Position numbers and translations under genes: made by a program
Notes under the pieces: generated by a model
What the model was told of the DNA's origin: nothing
The model's database searches: none
What the model saw: only the letters and a program-made list of their open reading frames with translations
Source of the DNA: Viscum album
Lineage: Eukaryota > Streptophyta > Magnoliopsida > Santalales > Viscaceae
DNA length: 64,000 bases
Assembly: GCA_963277665.1 (NCBI GenBank)
Contig: OY728143.1
Coordinates: 534,474,394-534,538,393, forward strand
Direction: 5' to 3'
Shown: positions 37,440-49,859 of the stretch, piece by piece
Layout of the letters: each line of letters begins with the position of its first letter
Numbering within the stretch: position 1 is the first letter of the stretch

Positions 37440-39000
37440 ATTGCAGTAGATCCAACATCCAACAACCATTATTCATCTATCTCTAACATGATACTCATGC
37501 TTCTACTAAGATAGGCCTTTAGTCAAGGAGTCTTCCATGTTCTCTACATTGGGTACTCTTCTCACAATACCTTCAGGCCTATGATAAACATCACTCATAA
37601 GGTGATACTTTTAATGTATGTTCTTTCTCAGTTGATGGGGCCTTGGCTCATTTTCTAGAGTCAGCAATGTAGTATTATCAAAATGAAATGTTATTGGGCC
37701 TTTAGTTTTAGCTACCACATAAAGATCCTAAAAAACATTCTAAATCCATAGAGATTTCTTCCCTACATACAAATCCACTATATAATAAGACTCAGCGGTA
37801 GATTTAGATAAAATTGGATACTTTGAACTCTTCTTGATCACAGATTATCCCTTGAGACAGATAGAATATCATGGTTGTGATTTCAGATAATTATGATCTA
37901 TCTCCAAACCATCATCAACATACCCTCTAATGAAAATATCATTTTCCCCATCATACACTAGGAACATACCCTTAGTTACTCTTGAATATATAAGGATAGT
38001 CTTAATAATAGTCTAATGTTGTTCTACTTGGTCTTATTGGTATCCCCCTATCATGCTCAATGAATTGGAAAAATCATGTATAGTATATAACATGTAATAA
38101 AAGATTGATCCTATCAATAAATAGTATGGTATCTTACACCATATATCTTTCAATTGTTTGATATGGGTTATCATTTTAATAGAAACATGTAAACCATGTG
38201 ACACTGTATCAAATCCCCTCTAGGATTAGTACATACTAAATATATTTAGTATATGGTCAATATTTATACTTTTTCATAGTCTAAGAATCCACATGGTTCT
38301 TTCATGAATGAAAATGATCAATAAATTGTGAGATTATTCACCTAATTCCTTCATGGAGAATCAATTGTTAAACTATTCCTTTATAGAATGTAATACTATT
38401 ACGTAATTTCCATTAAGTAATATTTTTTCAACATATACAACTAAGATAATTACCACATTCCCACTAAGCCTTTTTTATACAAACAGATCAAATTAATTTT
38501 TAATTAAACCATCTACATTCATCAAATCTAACGATCCCTAACTAAGATTATTTCTTTAATACATAAAAGGATATCTGCAACATGAAAATCCCTCTAGAAT
38601 AATCTGATGTCCCAAAAAATTCTGGTTGTTTCATATAGACATCTTCTCGAAGGATCCCGTTAAGGAATATAATTTTCATAAACATCTACCCAATATCAAT
38701 TTCATTGTAAGATTCTATGAAAAATATAATTCTGAAGGATTTAATCATGTAAAATGGAGATAAGGTTTCATTATTTTAAATTCCATAACTCAGTTTAAGT
38801 CCCATAGCCACTAGACATTCTTTAAAGTTACTTAAATTACCCTCCATGTCCATTTTCCTCTTGGATACCCATTAAAATCCAATATACATTACATCAACTG
38901 GTGTATCATCATGAACAACAAACATGGTTATGATACCTAGAATCCTACGTAGAATTAATTTCATTTATTCATCTTGCAGCTTTTGAGCTCTCTACATCAT
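37440..39000 (-). pseudogene. RT and RNase H of copia copy I
   Basis: On the minus strand VENMEDSLTKGLS near 37515-37550 matches SENxADPLTKGLP, the usual end of copia RNase H. YPILSKSTAESYYIV with VGKKSLWI (37745-37805) matches DSTxEAEYIAxSEAAKExVWI. The RT catalytic block reads VVYVEKILLNG at 38410-38445, where the family has VxYVDDILLIG: both catalytic aspartates are lost, one to Glu and one to Lys. Readable copia text thins out beyond about 38900. Confidence 0.8.
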
Positions 39001-39199
39001 CCTTATTAGAGAGAGGATCATCGTATTCCAAAAATAATGAGTTCCCATCCTCAGTGACTAGAAAAAAATATCACTCGGGTTCCCAAAAAATTCTTTGGAA
39101 CCTATGTTGTACTAGTGTTTTAGAATCTAATTCCTCCCTGGGGACCTAAGGAACTAGTTCCTATACAAACCCCTACGTATCATGAGCGTAAATTTCATC

Positions 39200-40110
39200 T
39201 AAGTCTATCTTTAAAACACTTTACTTTTTGAGGATTTTCTACCTCTTATGAAATATGGCTTATCTAGATAATTTTCAGACCTTATTATAGGGGTAGTATA
39301 CATATTATGTCCTCATTTACTTGGGAATCCTTATTAGGATGCACTTCATGAACCAGAGTTCCAGTATATTTCCTGATAAATCCTTAACAAATTTCTCTCA
39401 TCACCATACACGTGTTTTTGATTAAATTGGTTTTATTAAAGTCCATATCACAAAGTTAATTCCTTTTTATTCTTTATTTTGTACTCTGTTTAATGTGTAT
39501 TCCTCGTTTTTTAATGTATATCCCCAAAGAGACAACATCTGACCAGTATGAATCATCATAAACTTTTCCATGTCCAACAAGGTATTTTTCCTCCTTTACT
39601 AACATGATTACATTGTAGTGTATAAGGTGGAATTTGCTGATATAGAATCCAAAACACCTGAAAAAATAGATGAAATCCTAGTTATGAGATTCTCCACCTC
39701 AGTTTTATCGATGTTTATTTATCTTCTAACACATATGATTCTCTTCTTTATTCTTGAATTCCTTAAATTTTTTGAAGATCTCGAGATTATACCTCATTAA
39801 TTAGACATATCCATATCTACTTAAGTAATCATTAAAAGTAATGATGTGATAATATCTACCTCTAGACTGTACTGGAAATGGTCTGCACACATCATTGTGT
39901 ACCAATCCAAAAATATTTGTGGCCCTTTCACCCTGTCCACCAAATGGAAATTTGTTAATTTTCTGTTGTAAACATGCATGACATCTATCATGTGATATAG
40001 CTAATAAGAGTCCAAATATTCATCTTGGAAGAGAATTGTCAAATTATTCTCATTTAAATGACCAAGGTAGTGATGCCACAAAATGGTTTTATATCAGTTT
40101 GGTGAACCTT
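39200..40110 (-). pseudogene. Integrase of copia copy I
   Basis: Minus-strand text near 40070 reads LWHHYLGHLNENNLTILFQD, matching LWHxRLGHxNxKRIxxLxxD of the GAG pre-integrase domain. MCADHFQYSLEVDIITSLLL near 39840-39890 matches DVCGPxxxxSxGGxxYFITFxDD at the start of the core. Near 39740-39780, ISRSSKNLRNS is a shifted reading of SFEKFKEFKNE. The order integrase-before-RT marks Ty1/copia. Several stops and frame changes are present. Confidence 0.8.
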
Positions 40111-40149
40111 ATTTATTATCTATCTCCTATACCTGGTTTTAATAATTTA

Positions 40150-40768
40150 ATACATAGAGACTACTATTTCAATGTTCCATAACATAACATATATGTTTCT
40201 TATAAAATAATGTACTATTATATTCATCCAATAAACAAAAACCAAATATATGTAAAATTGATACTGAAATTATATTTTTGGCTAAAGTAGGTAGCTAATA
40301 AAAATCATTTAAACCCAAAATAAATCCCCATGGAAATGAATTGTTGTAGTCGCCAATGTAACTAGATGCCAGCCTAGCACCCTTGGAATCTCATAGATCC
40401 ACCTCTCATTTGTAAATTTTTTGAAATCTACCTCGTTCCTGTATTTGAATGCAGACATAATCACCAAAAGTTGTATCTAATAAAAATGTGTAGAAATGGA
40501 ATGATTGCACTTGATAATGAATACACCTTTTGCGTCCACCATCATTTATTGTAGTTTCTGTTCTTGGGAATGACTTGCCGCATAAAAACTCACTACCTCC
40601 ATTTCCATACACTACCTCTTGGATCTTATAATTCATATAAGGATGGTGCTCAGGAGATTTAGACTTTTTGTATGTTTTTGGTCCCTTTTCATTGTCCATT
40701 CTATTCCTATTCACCTTTGGAACTACAGTTTTTTCATTCCTGAGATCCTTATCCACTTGGAGAATCAC
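40150..40768 (-). pseudogene. Nucleocapsid-protease region of copia copy I
   Basis: A 120-codon open frame (40406-40768) ends with TFLLDTTFGDYVCIQIQERG, matching WILDTGCGxHVCxxMQGL, the copia protease active-site block with the Gly of DTG changed to Thr. Beyond the stop come EVDL, GARLASSYIGDY, SFPWGFILGLNDFY, LPTLAKNIISVS, matching KGEVDLRVGNGARVAALAVGTYxLxLPSGLVLELNNCYYVPxLxKNIISVS. The first part is basic and may be the nucleocapsid tail. It is the longest readable retroelement frame in the window. Confidence 0.8.
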
Positions 40769-40789
40769 GGTTAGAAGTTATGATAGACT

Positions 40790-41301
40790 ACTCACATTAT
40801 TGGTCATATTATATCTCAAAATAAAACTACATATGATCTTGGGAAGTGAATATAGAATGAGATCTGTTTGCATATCATCCCATAACGTTATCCCTATGTC
40901 ATCCAGGCATTCAATTTTTCAAATAATCGTGACAACATATGCCCAAGATAGCACAGAATCTCTAAAAATAGACATGAAAAAGGGTTAGGGGTCTCATACC
41001 TCTTTTTTATGGCCTTCTCATGATAGATATCCCAAAGGTAATATATGATTCTATAAAAATACATTTCCTTATACTGATTCAAGAGATCATTGCACATGGA
41101 TGATTGAATTATGAACTATACAAATGTAACATCATTTAGATGTTTATCATATAGAGAGAGCTCTTCATCACTCACCTCATTTCTAGGAACAACCTGTAAA
41201 GATTCTTCCAGTACATACAGTTTCCTTTCATTTTGAAGGATGAACCATAGGCACCATTTCCACTCATTGAAATTAGTGCTGGTGAGATGTTCTCCCTTCA
41301 A
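40790..41301 (-). pseudogene. gag remnant of copia copy I
   Basis: The frame 41116-41301 reads LTSTNFNEWKWCLWFILQNE then RKLYVLEESLQ, matching LTGxNYxxWxRNLRIVLxxEKKLYVLExP of copia gag. The next frame has EKAIKKRYETPN, matching EKARQERYExSK. The first Met at 41301 is a plausible start because the leader begins beyond it. Stops break the capsid. Confidence 0.75.
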
Positions 41302-42007
41302 TGGTATGGATCTTCACAATATTTTTGATGTCATTTTAATGATATTATTATAAATAAGAAGAGTATAATTGTAATAAATAATTTAATAAAATTTACAAAA
41401 AAAATTATTATATTTTTTAGTCTCCCACTATTTAATCAAAACTTATTAGCCCTCACTATTATGTTTCGAATGACAAGTTTCATGTACGTTCAACTGGAAA
41501 GGATCTACAATACCCTTCTCATTATCTCATCTATAGTTGGTCAAGAAACATGAATGGTTTTATGTAGGCATTATAAATGTAACTCGTGGTTCCATGATTA
41601 GTGGAGTTGACTCCCCAATCTAGAAACAATTAATAGAGATTTCCTCATCCTTTGAAACATAGTTAAAAGAATTCATTCATGGGAAGTCAACACTTGATGG
41701 GAACAAAGACATGTAAACCCAAAACCTCATGTTAGAATTCCCTAATAATTGAATGCACCCCAAAATTGGTTGCTCAAGCACATTGAACTGTGGTTTGATT
41801 CTCACCGATGTAATGCAAGGCTATACCGATATAATATTTTATTTTGGTATTTTATCATTTATAGCTAAATCTCCAATTAATATATCTTCATGTGCTATTT
41901 AATATTAAGTGTAATTAATTAAGTGATTACCCAAGTTTTTTGATAATATTTAATCTAAAAGGGGGTTTATTTTGGATCATATCATGTTTATTAATTCATT
42001 AAATATG

Positions 42008-42377
42008 TTTTTTAATGGGAATTACCTTATGGGGACTTTTCGAACCCTCCACAGATGGTAACCCCCCTCCCGTACGAAGATTTAATTGCCTTGAGGTAGA
42101 GCCCCAGTAGGGGAAGGATTCATTGTCGGATGAGATGGAAGAGCATCCCAGAGGGTGACAACCCAATCGGTGATGGATTGTCAAAGTAATACATCATCAC
42201 ATTAGGTCGTACCTCCTTTTTCCTGCCTAGTTAAGACCGGGTGACCTGGCAAGATGGGTAGATCTCGAGGGAGAGGCTTGACCTGAAAGCAGACTCCCAT
42301 GATTCGAACCCGAATACTCCCATAGAACAATATTGTTGTACCATGATCCTTCACCACCAAGCCACCATTGAAGTGGA
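42008..42377 (-). mobile_element. tRNA-derived SINE
   Basis: Reading on the minus strand, the element begins with a tRNA-like head holding an A-box-like TGGCTTGGTGG (about 42355-42365) and a B box GGTTCGAATCA (42300-42310). It continues through a GC-richer body of about 250 bp and ends in a short A run (ATTAAAAAA) at 42008-42016. The copy II leader lacks it. A 15-bp target-site duplication flanks the insertion: AATTCATTAAATATG at 41993-42007 and AATTCATTAATTATG at 42579-42593, the latter beyond a later duplication. It retains more CG than its surroundings, so it is younger. The family is not recognised. Confidence 0.75.
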
Positions 42378-42665
42378 AATTAGTTAATTATGTTATTGTG
42401 AAAAACATGCATCATGAAATAACCATGTGACGAATAAATTTTAAATAAATGGTACGATCATGAGATCGAGGGAGAGGCTTTCCCTGAAAGTAGACTCCCA
42501 GGATTCGAACCGTAATCCTCCCAAAGAACAACATTTTTGTACCACACTCCTTCACCACCAAGACACCACTAAAGTGGCAATTCATTAATTATGTGATTGT
42601 GAAAAACATGCATCATGAAATAACCATGTGATGAATAAATTTTAAATAAATGGTATGATCATGAG
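42264..42665 (-). repeat. 201-bp tandem duplication of SINE head plus leader
   Basis: Unit one is 42264-42464 and unit two 42465-42665. Both run from CGAGGGAGAGGCTT to ATCATGAG. Each contains the SINE tRNA-like head, its target-site copy and about 70 bp of copia leader. The units differ at roughly a tenth of positions. A second B box is at 42501-42511. The duplication happened after the SINE inserted. Confidence 0.85.
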
Positions 42666-44145
42666 CATTTTCTAATGGCTAGTTTATCTAGGGGTTAATA
42701 AAATAACATCTTCCTAGGATAGAAACACCATGAACTAATCCATGTTTCATGTTTGTAGATTTCCACATATCCACCATTGTATCTCCTTATATATGTTTCT
42801 CCTAAGCTCCTAACTTGAACTTCTTCTTCTAGATTGGGATGTTGATTTATTACATAAGTTATTACTCCCTTGTACGTGAAAGGAAAAAGGAGGTTTATAA
42901 AAATGAAACCTTGGGAATGCATTAACTATATATTAATTAGGATTGAAGGATTGTGTGGAAAAATAATTTAATAATAAATTAAAAGGAATCCAATCACATA
43001 CAATGGTATGGTCTAGCACATGATCATCCACATGCAAGCAACAAATATCGCATTTAATAAAACATTAATTCCATTATTTAATCCCTATTATTTAATATAA
43101 ATCATTCTTGAATAAATTAATTATTATATTTAATTAATCATTCATTGACTCTTAAGACCTTTTGGAATTTCCTAGACATTCTCATCAAATATAATTTTAT
43201 CCAACTTAATACATTCTTTTAAAATTAACAGTGTAAAAAACATGTATCGTGGATATTACTAAGTGAATACCCATCCCAAACTACACAACATGTATTATAC
43301 TTGCATACACTTTATTATTTGTGTCATACGTCCTGAAAATAAATAAATAACTATAATACAAATCATACATGATGTATAGATCATGAATATTATGGAAATT
43401 TTAATAATATATACATATATCAAAGCCTATCTCATTGTGTGTCCCACGATTACTCTCACATTCATGTACATGTCTCAAGGTTTACATAATATAATAAATT
43501 TTAAATTTTAATAAATGGTAAATGTACATGGAATCTAGATCCTATCTACACGGTGTGTACATTCTTCATAGTTTATCTAATGTACGAGCATAGGGACTTG
43601 GCATGTGAGGTGTAATTTGGAAATCAAGGCGTACACTATGTGTCTAGTGGGCCATATGTTGTGATCACTTTGTGCTATAGGGTCACCTATCGGGATGTTC
43701 ATCTACACCGCCTGACCCTAACCTGAAGGGACTACACATTGTGTTGAGTGGGCCATATTGTGTATAGTTAGTCTAACAATGCACTAGTCTATCCTAGTCA
43801 GCTCACATTGTAATAAATAACTACACTTTCTTTCATTAATGCACACATGTTGAGAAATTTATTAATTAACATCTATATCATTTGACATGAGTACATTTCA
43901 TTTAATGATGATTAAATGGAGTGTAATCGTACGTTATCTCGTCAGAATCCTTGGCACCACTGAATGAGTTCCTTGATTGTATTTTAATTATTACATTAAA
44001 CATTTCTTCAAGATCTGCGAGAAATAATGGAAGAATAATTATATCACAAACGTAATATTTAAAGAATGATTAACATGAATTGAAGAAATAAATTTTTAAT
44101 GTTTAAATAATAAAAGTAACTAAATAATTACAAAATAATGTTACT

Positions 44146-44157
44146 GCTTGGACACCA
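44146..44157 (-). other. Primer-binding site of copia copy I
   Basis: On the minus strand TGGTGTCCAAGC follows the end of LTR2 and resembles TGGTATCAGAGC. It shows that LTR2 serves as the 5' LTR for the left internal region. Confidence 0.6.
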
Positions 44158-46166
44158 TTTTCAGGTTTCGGGCACAACTGAATCACTAGAGGGATTCATC
44201 CCAACTATTATTTATTCCAATTTTTTTATTCAATCTGAGTACTATTCTAGTGAAGAATGTCATCAACAACAGAATTGAATCAATGAACATGTAAGGGATA
44301 TAAAAACCGGAACCAAGAGTGTGAATATCAACACATTTTGTATATAATTAATTTAATTAAATAAGAAATACATCCAATGATATTCTATATTCGTTAATGC
44401 ATCCGACCACATGTCTCAAGTGTGCCACCATTACGTTGTTGAATCAAAGTGTAGGATTCCACTAGCAATGATCCAAATGTGTTCCACTAATCTCTTAACA
44501 TCAAAGATGGAGCCTCTGAGTGCTATCATGGAAGATACTTGTGCTTTCATCATCCACCATTGATCACCTTTATAATTGCTACCAATGTGTTCTCCTTGAT
44601 CTAGTGGTGGAGGATCACTTTGGTTCTTCATATCACTCTTGGTGAAGAATGAAATCTCTAGACTTGAGATATTTTCTCCAATTTTAATGCACAACCCAAT
44701 TAGAATCTCTTGGATTTCCCTTTGCTAATGAGAGAATATTATAATAGAGAATTTATTTTAATAGGGTAATAAAAATATAATATTCACTAGGGCCTTTAAT
44801 TATTTCATTAATCATATCATAACCCTAATGTCAAAAAATAACATCAATATTATTATTTCCTGATATGCACATAACATTCTAGTTATAATTAGATAATTTT
44901 TATTCCAATAATATTCAATATTATTATTTCTCACTGGACCCTTAAACTCATTCCTCCAATCCTCCTCAATATTTAACATTTCCTTGAATAATGACTACAT
45001 ATTAATTAAATGAATATCTCTATATTATTATCTAAAAATTATATAAATATGATATTCAAAAAATTGAAATATAATATTTATTATTTAATCTACCCATAAT
45101 ACATTCTCTCAAATAACTAGTTATAGAATAAATGTGATCATGAATACATGAGTAATTATTAAACCATGATTTGGAAAAATATTAATTCAAAATTTTAAAT
45201 AAAGAATTATTTAATTCAGTTTCCGGATTTAAATATTACGTGACCCTCTTGGCCTCATTCTTAGTGGCATTAGGTGGAGAAGCCTATCGTCCATGGTCAA
45301 CATCTAGAAAGATCCCAAGACACCCATAGAGAATGAAGTAAATTCTTCAATTTCATTTCTTATCATATGAATTATTATTGTGAAATATAATCCATGTATC
45401 CCAATATCTCTAATTGAGAAAATTTCATGCCAGTGCCATCAACCTATATGTTTGATATTTATTTCTTTGACTATTCGGAAATAGAACATGCCCATACATC
45501 ACCATGGATATTGATTTATATAGCTATATAATTTCCATCAAAGGGAGTGATATATTATCTTCTATTAAAGAACGGAAAGGAAAAATCATTTCTTACAATA
45601 TTAATTAATTTAATATTATGTGTGATGTGACAAACATATATTAACTAGAGAAGAACATATGTGGTTATGAATTTATTCAATACATCTATGTACATGACTC
45701 ATAATAACCATAAATAATAATCATAAATTCTATTAACCAATACACATGCCCAGATATAGGAATATCCAATGACATATAGAAATGTGGATATCCAATGGTT
45801 GTTCTCATTCTCATATTACCCTCCTAGAAAATACAAAGGGAGTACACAATGTGATAGTTCCTCAAAGTTAAAAAAGTCTCCACCCCTAATATCATGTATC
45901 TTTTGTGTCCCTATAATGATATCACCCAGCTATATAACAAATATTCATGAATAGAGTCCTAGAGCATCTGGGTTCTCATTCTAGTAGGGACCTACTATAA
46001 CTGTTTTGTGTGATAACTACACTTATGAAATTATAACATTCCATTTCAGTCATAAGAAAAATAATGATGTCGTAAATAATTTATTAATATTAAAAACCAT
46101 GAAAATATTTTATCATAAAGTACAATGATATTTGTTATAGGGAACCAACTCCAAAAGACTCTCACG
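44158..46166 (-). repeat. Copia array LTR2 (shared middle LTR)
   Basis: Matches LTR1 and LTR3 in order, including GGACCCTTAAACT near 44937 and 36218, the block near 45415 TTGAGAAAATTTCATGCC with 36688, and GGGAACCAACTCC near 46140. It has a PBS on its left and a gag-pol end on its right, so it serves both as the 3' LTR of copy II and the 5' LTR of copy I. Confidence 0.78.
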
Positions 46167-47560
46167 TTCAATAGATCCACCAAAAAATGACCATCAGTCC
46201 ACAAGAAATCACATGATAATAATGCATTCGATGAGATATGACATTATTCAAGGGGGATACAATGTTCTATTCTATGTAAATTCTTATCACAACAACATCT
46301 TCCCACTATGATGAATCCCTACAGAGTTGCATCTTCCAGATTACACGATTTGTTAGTTGATTGGTCCTTGGATATTTGGAAAGAGCCACCGATGGATTAT
46401 TGTCACAATAAATGTGGTAGGGTATTTCTATTAGGTACCACACCATTCTCCTAAATTATGTTTTGAATCTATAAGACTTCCTTTGCATCATCAGAATCCA
46501 CAATGTACTCGAACTCCACTATAGAATCAGCTGAAACTAGATTCATAGAACACCTTCATCTCAACGCTCCTACATTGAGACATTCCATCCAAGATCAATG
46601 CATAAGAAACATAAAGTCTAGTACATAGTGTGGAATACATGATTATTCATATCATTGAAGCGTATGATCTCTTACTCATTGTATCGTTCTCTTGTTGTGT
46701 CTAGGGACAAAATTTCTTACAAAAATGAAAAAAATGTTACACATGAACCAATTCACTATTGGATTGCTCCATACTAAATATCTCTACTATATAGTCAATA
46801 TATTTCTTTTGTATTAGTCCATGTAGCCTCTAGGAGTTATCACTAATGATCTTTTTCCCTTGAATATATGATACATTGTCTAAGTACATCATAGAGATGA
46901 AATTGGTGAACCAGTCCTTAAAAAATCAAATGATTAGAATCTCGTTTCCAATAAGTAATATGTCATCAACATATACTACTATGATATTGACAAAATTTCT
47001 ACTAAACCATTTGTAAACACAAGGAACACATTAGATTTTAATGAATCTAATTTATTTTATTGATTCAAAAAATTGAATGTTCGATGACATATATGACATA
47101 TTAAATACATAAAAGAATATCTATAACTTGAAAATCCTTTTTTCATCACCTGGTGTCACAAAACCTTCTAGTTTTTTCATGTACTCATATTCTTAAATGT
47201 TCCATTTAATGAATTCAGTTTTGACATCCGTCATACAAATATCATTTTCAAGGTAATATTCTATGGAAAATATTATTCTGATAGATTTTAATAATGAATG
47301 TGGTGAAAAGGATTAAATATATTTAATTCTAGGACAGTTTTTAAACCCTTTATCCACAATAAATTCTTTATTGGTACTTATATTAACATTCATGACCAGT
47401 TTTCTCTTGAAAAACTATTTAAACACAACATTCCTTACATGAACTGGCACATCAACCATAACCCAAACATGGATTCAATACATGAAATCGTTATCATAAT
47501 TCATAGCTTCTAGACAAATTATATATTTTGAGCTCTCTACTACCTCCATGTTTGAGAAAG
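46167..47560 (-). pseudogene. RT and RNase H of copia copy II
   Basis: The RT catalytic block reads VNIIVVYVDDILLI at 46950-46990 with both aspartates intact, unlike copy I. RNase H gives ADSIVEFEYIVDSDDAKEVL near 46480-46545 (equivalent to DSTxEAEYVAxSEAAKEAVW). It then gives ENGVVPN, CDNNPSVALSKYPRTNQLT (46360-46425, equivalent to CDNxxAxALxKxPRSHxRTKHI) and a frameshifted tail. Stops and shifts show it is inactive, but the sequence is better preserved than copy I in this part. Confidence 0.85.
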
Positions 47561-47949
47561 GATCAACATTGACCACTAGTAATGAGTTATTATTCGTGGT
47601 GACTAGAAACCATATCTCTCTAGTTCCCTTACATCTCTTGAGAGCCTACGAAGTACTTCAGTTTTATGGAAAACCTCTTCCATAGGTACCTCCAGAACTT
47701 GTTCCTCTACAAGATCTTGTATATCTTGAGAATCAACTATATAAATGTAAATTTTTTCCCACTATCATTTTTTTATGTTCTCCATCTCAAGAAATATGGA
47801 TTCTCTGGAAACAATAATATTCTTTTCTGAAGGATGTATCAGTAATATCACTTTATTTCGATAGGATAACCTATAAAGATACACAACGTGCCCATGGTGA
47901 TATTTTGTTTCTTGGGAAATCCATATCCAACATCTAACATCCCCATACA

Positions 47950-48620
47950 TGTGTGTCAAATAAAATGAGTTTCATTCCACTCTACATCTCAAAGGTAATT
48001 CCATTTTCCTCTTTAGTTGGTAGTCAATTTAATTTTTGTGCCACATTTTGTAATTCATATCTCCAAAAGGATAAACAATGAGCTACATGACTCATCATCG
48101 ACCATACCCTGTCAAACATGGTACAATTCATCCATTCACATACTCTATCCCACTTTATTGTATAAGGTGGATCGAGTAGAGATACAATCCCAAAATCCCA
48201 TCAAAACATGATGAAAGCATGGTTAAGATATTATCCACAATGATACGATTAAAGCTTCCTTATCTTCTTAACTAGATGATTCTCTACTTCATTCACAACT
48301 TCTATGAATTTCTCAAAGGACATAAACTTTTACCTCATCAAATAAATATATCCATATCTGATCAAGTCATCAGTAAAAGTTATGATGTAAGAATATTCAC
48401 CTGTTGAATCTACTTGAAATGGAAAACACACATTTGTGCGTAGAAATCCTTGAATCTCTTTGGCCCTTTCAACATATTCACTAAATAGTGGATTGATCAT
48501 CTTCCCTTCTAAACAAATGTGAAATCTATCAAATGGTTTTAGTTAAGACGAGTATGAATTTGCATCATGATATAGCATTTTCAAATGATTATCTTTTACA
48601 TGACCAAGGTGGTGATGCCA
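47950..48620 (-). pseudogene. Integrase of copia copy II
   Basis: Near 48560-48615 the minus strand gives a CGITTLVM block and, in the next frame, LGHVKDNHLKMLYHD, matching LWHxRLGHVNxxRIxxLxxD. VNMLKGPKRFKDFYAQMCVF (48430-48490) matches GKGERAxELLxLIHSDVCGP. The run to SDMDIFI and REIHRSCE covers the start of the catalytic core. It aligns with the copy I integrase at 39740-40110. Confidence 0.75.
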
Positions 48621-48639
48621 CAACTAGGTACTATATAAT

Positions 48640-49290
48640 TCATGTGAATCTTATTAGTTATTGATTCCAACATTTTTTTTCAAAATTTAATACATGCTGA
48701 AAAATATATTAATTTTTCATATAATAAAATATTTTGTCCTTATAAAAGAAACAACTATTATTTACCAAAATGAAAATAATCTCATCTATAACTAATCATG
48801 ACATAGATATTATGTTTTTGGTAACATGAGGTACATAATAACCATCGTATAAAATGAAAGCCATTAGAATACACAATTAAAGGTGGTAGCAACAATGGAA
48901 AGTGAATCAAGCCTCATACCATTGGAAACTCGGAGATCCACCTCTCATCTAGAACAATTCATAAATATACTTGGTTTCGGTATTGATTAAATATTTGAGC
49001 ACCACTTGCTGTATCAATTACCCAATGTGTAGAAATAGAAATATTTCACTCGATTAAAAGTGCACCTTAGAGTTCCCCTTGACTCTGGGTGTAGTTCATC
49101 TTCCAGTGGCCAGAATTTTTACTTGAAAAACATACTGCCCCATTTCCCTTTCCATACCTATTGACATTTTTCTCCTTGAAATTATCGTTCTTGAATGCTT
49201 TAGTCTATTTATAAGTATTAATCCCCTTGTCTTTGTATTTCCACTTCTTATCCACCATAAGGAATATGATATTTTTATGACCCATGACAA
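48640..49290 (-). pseudogene. Nucleocapsid-protease region of copia copy II
   Basis: LCTSCYQKHNIY and, in the next frame, YYVPHVTKNIIS near 48830 match the CYYVPxLxKNIISVS strand of copia protease. NNSCFFYKDKIFYY follows it, as in the family. Upstream is a short basic open frame at 49096-49290 that aligns with the nucleocapsid end of copy I. The DTG active site is decayed. Confidence 0.7.
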
Positions 49291-49299
49291 TATGCACTA

Positions 49300-49850
49300 G
49301 GGGAATCACATTCATAAGTTTTAGTAGGATCATCTCATTATTTCTCATTTTATAATTCAAAATAATACTAGATATTGACATTGATGGTGATGATAGTATG
49401 ATATTTGTTTATAACTCATTTTAAAATTTCATCCCTTTGATTTCCAGAAATTCAATGTTGCCAATATGCTTGAATACATGAGGACCAACATTCATATAAT
49501 TTACAATCATAGTTGTGAACGATTCATTGTAGATCACATACCTCTCTGGTCTTACCTTCTCCAAATGTAGATCCAGATGGTGAGAAAACATGCAATAAGC
49601 ACCCATTTTCTATATGTTGCTTCAAAATCTCATTGGACATGGATAATAGAATGATTAATTGAACATTTGTTTCAACATTTTGATGTTTCTCATATTGAGT
49701 AAAATGTTCATCACTATCTACATTTCAAGGCACAAGTGGTAATGGTTCTTCCTGCATGTATAGTTTCCATTCCCAATGAATGATGACTTGTATATGCCTT
49801 TTCTACTCCTAGAAATTTGTGCTTATGTGAATGTTTTCCTTCTCAAGTAA
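49300..49850 (-). pseudogene. gag remnant of copia copy II
   Basis: The frame 49421-49606 reads MGAYCMFSHHLDLHLEKVRP, then ERYVIYNES, then VGPHVFKHIGNIEFLEIKGM, and beyond a stop TNIILSSPSMSISSIIL. This matches the copia gag blocks AYDMIxHLKxxFQEKARQERYxISK, VGPHVLKMIGYIExLExLGF and TDLILQSLPxSYxQF. The MxEG-rich piece between them is changed. It is a clear capsid relic of the same family as copy I. Confidence 0.8.
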
Positions 49851-49859
49851 GTATAAAAA

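Larger units (their letters stand above)
41302..44145 (-). other. Untranslated leader of copia copy I with SINE insertion
   Basis: The leader between the PBS and gag is unusually long. About 2.3 kb of it pairs in order with 49860-52135 of copy II, for example CTGACCTGAAGGGACTA near 51708 and CTAACCTGAAGGGACTA near 43717, and the CATTGTATCTCCTT block near 42774 and 50745. The extra roughly 0.57 kb is explained by the SINE and a 201-bp duplication. No coding is seen. Confidence 0.7.
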
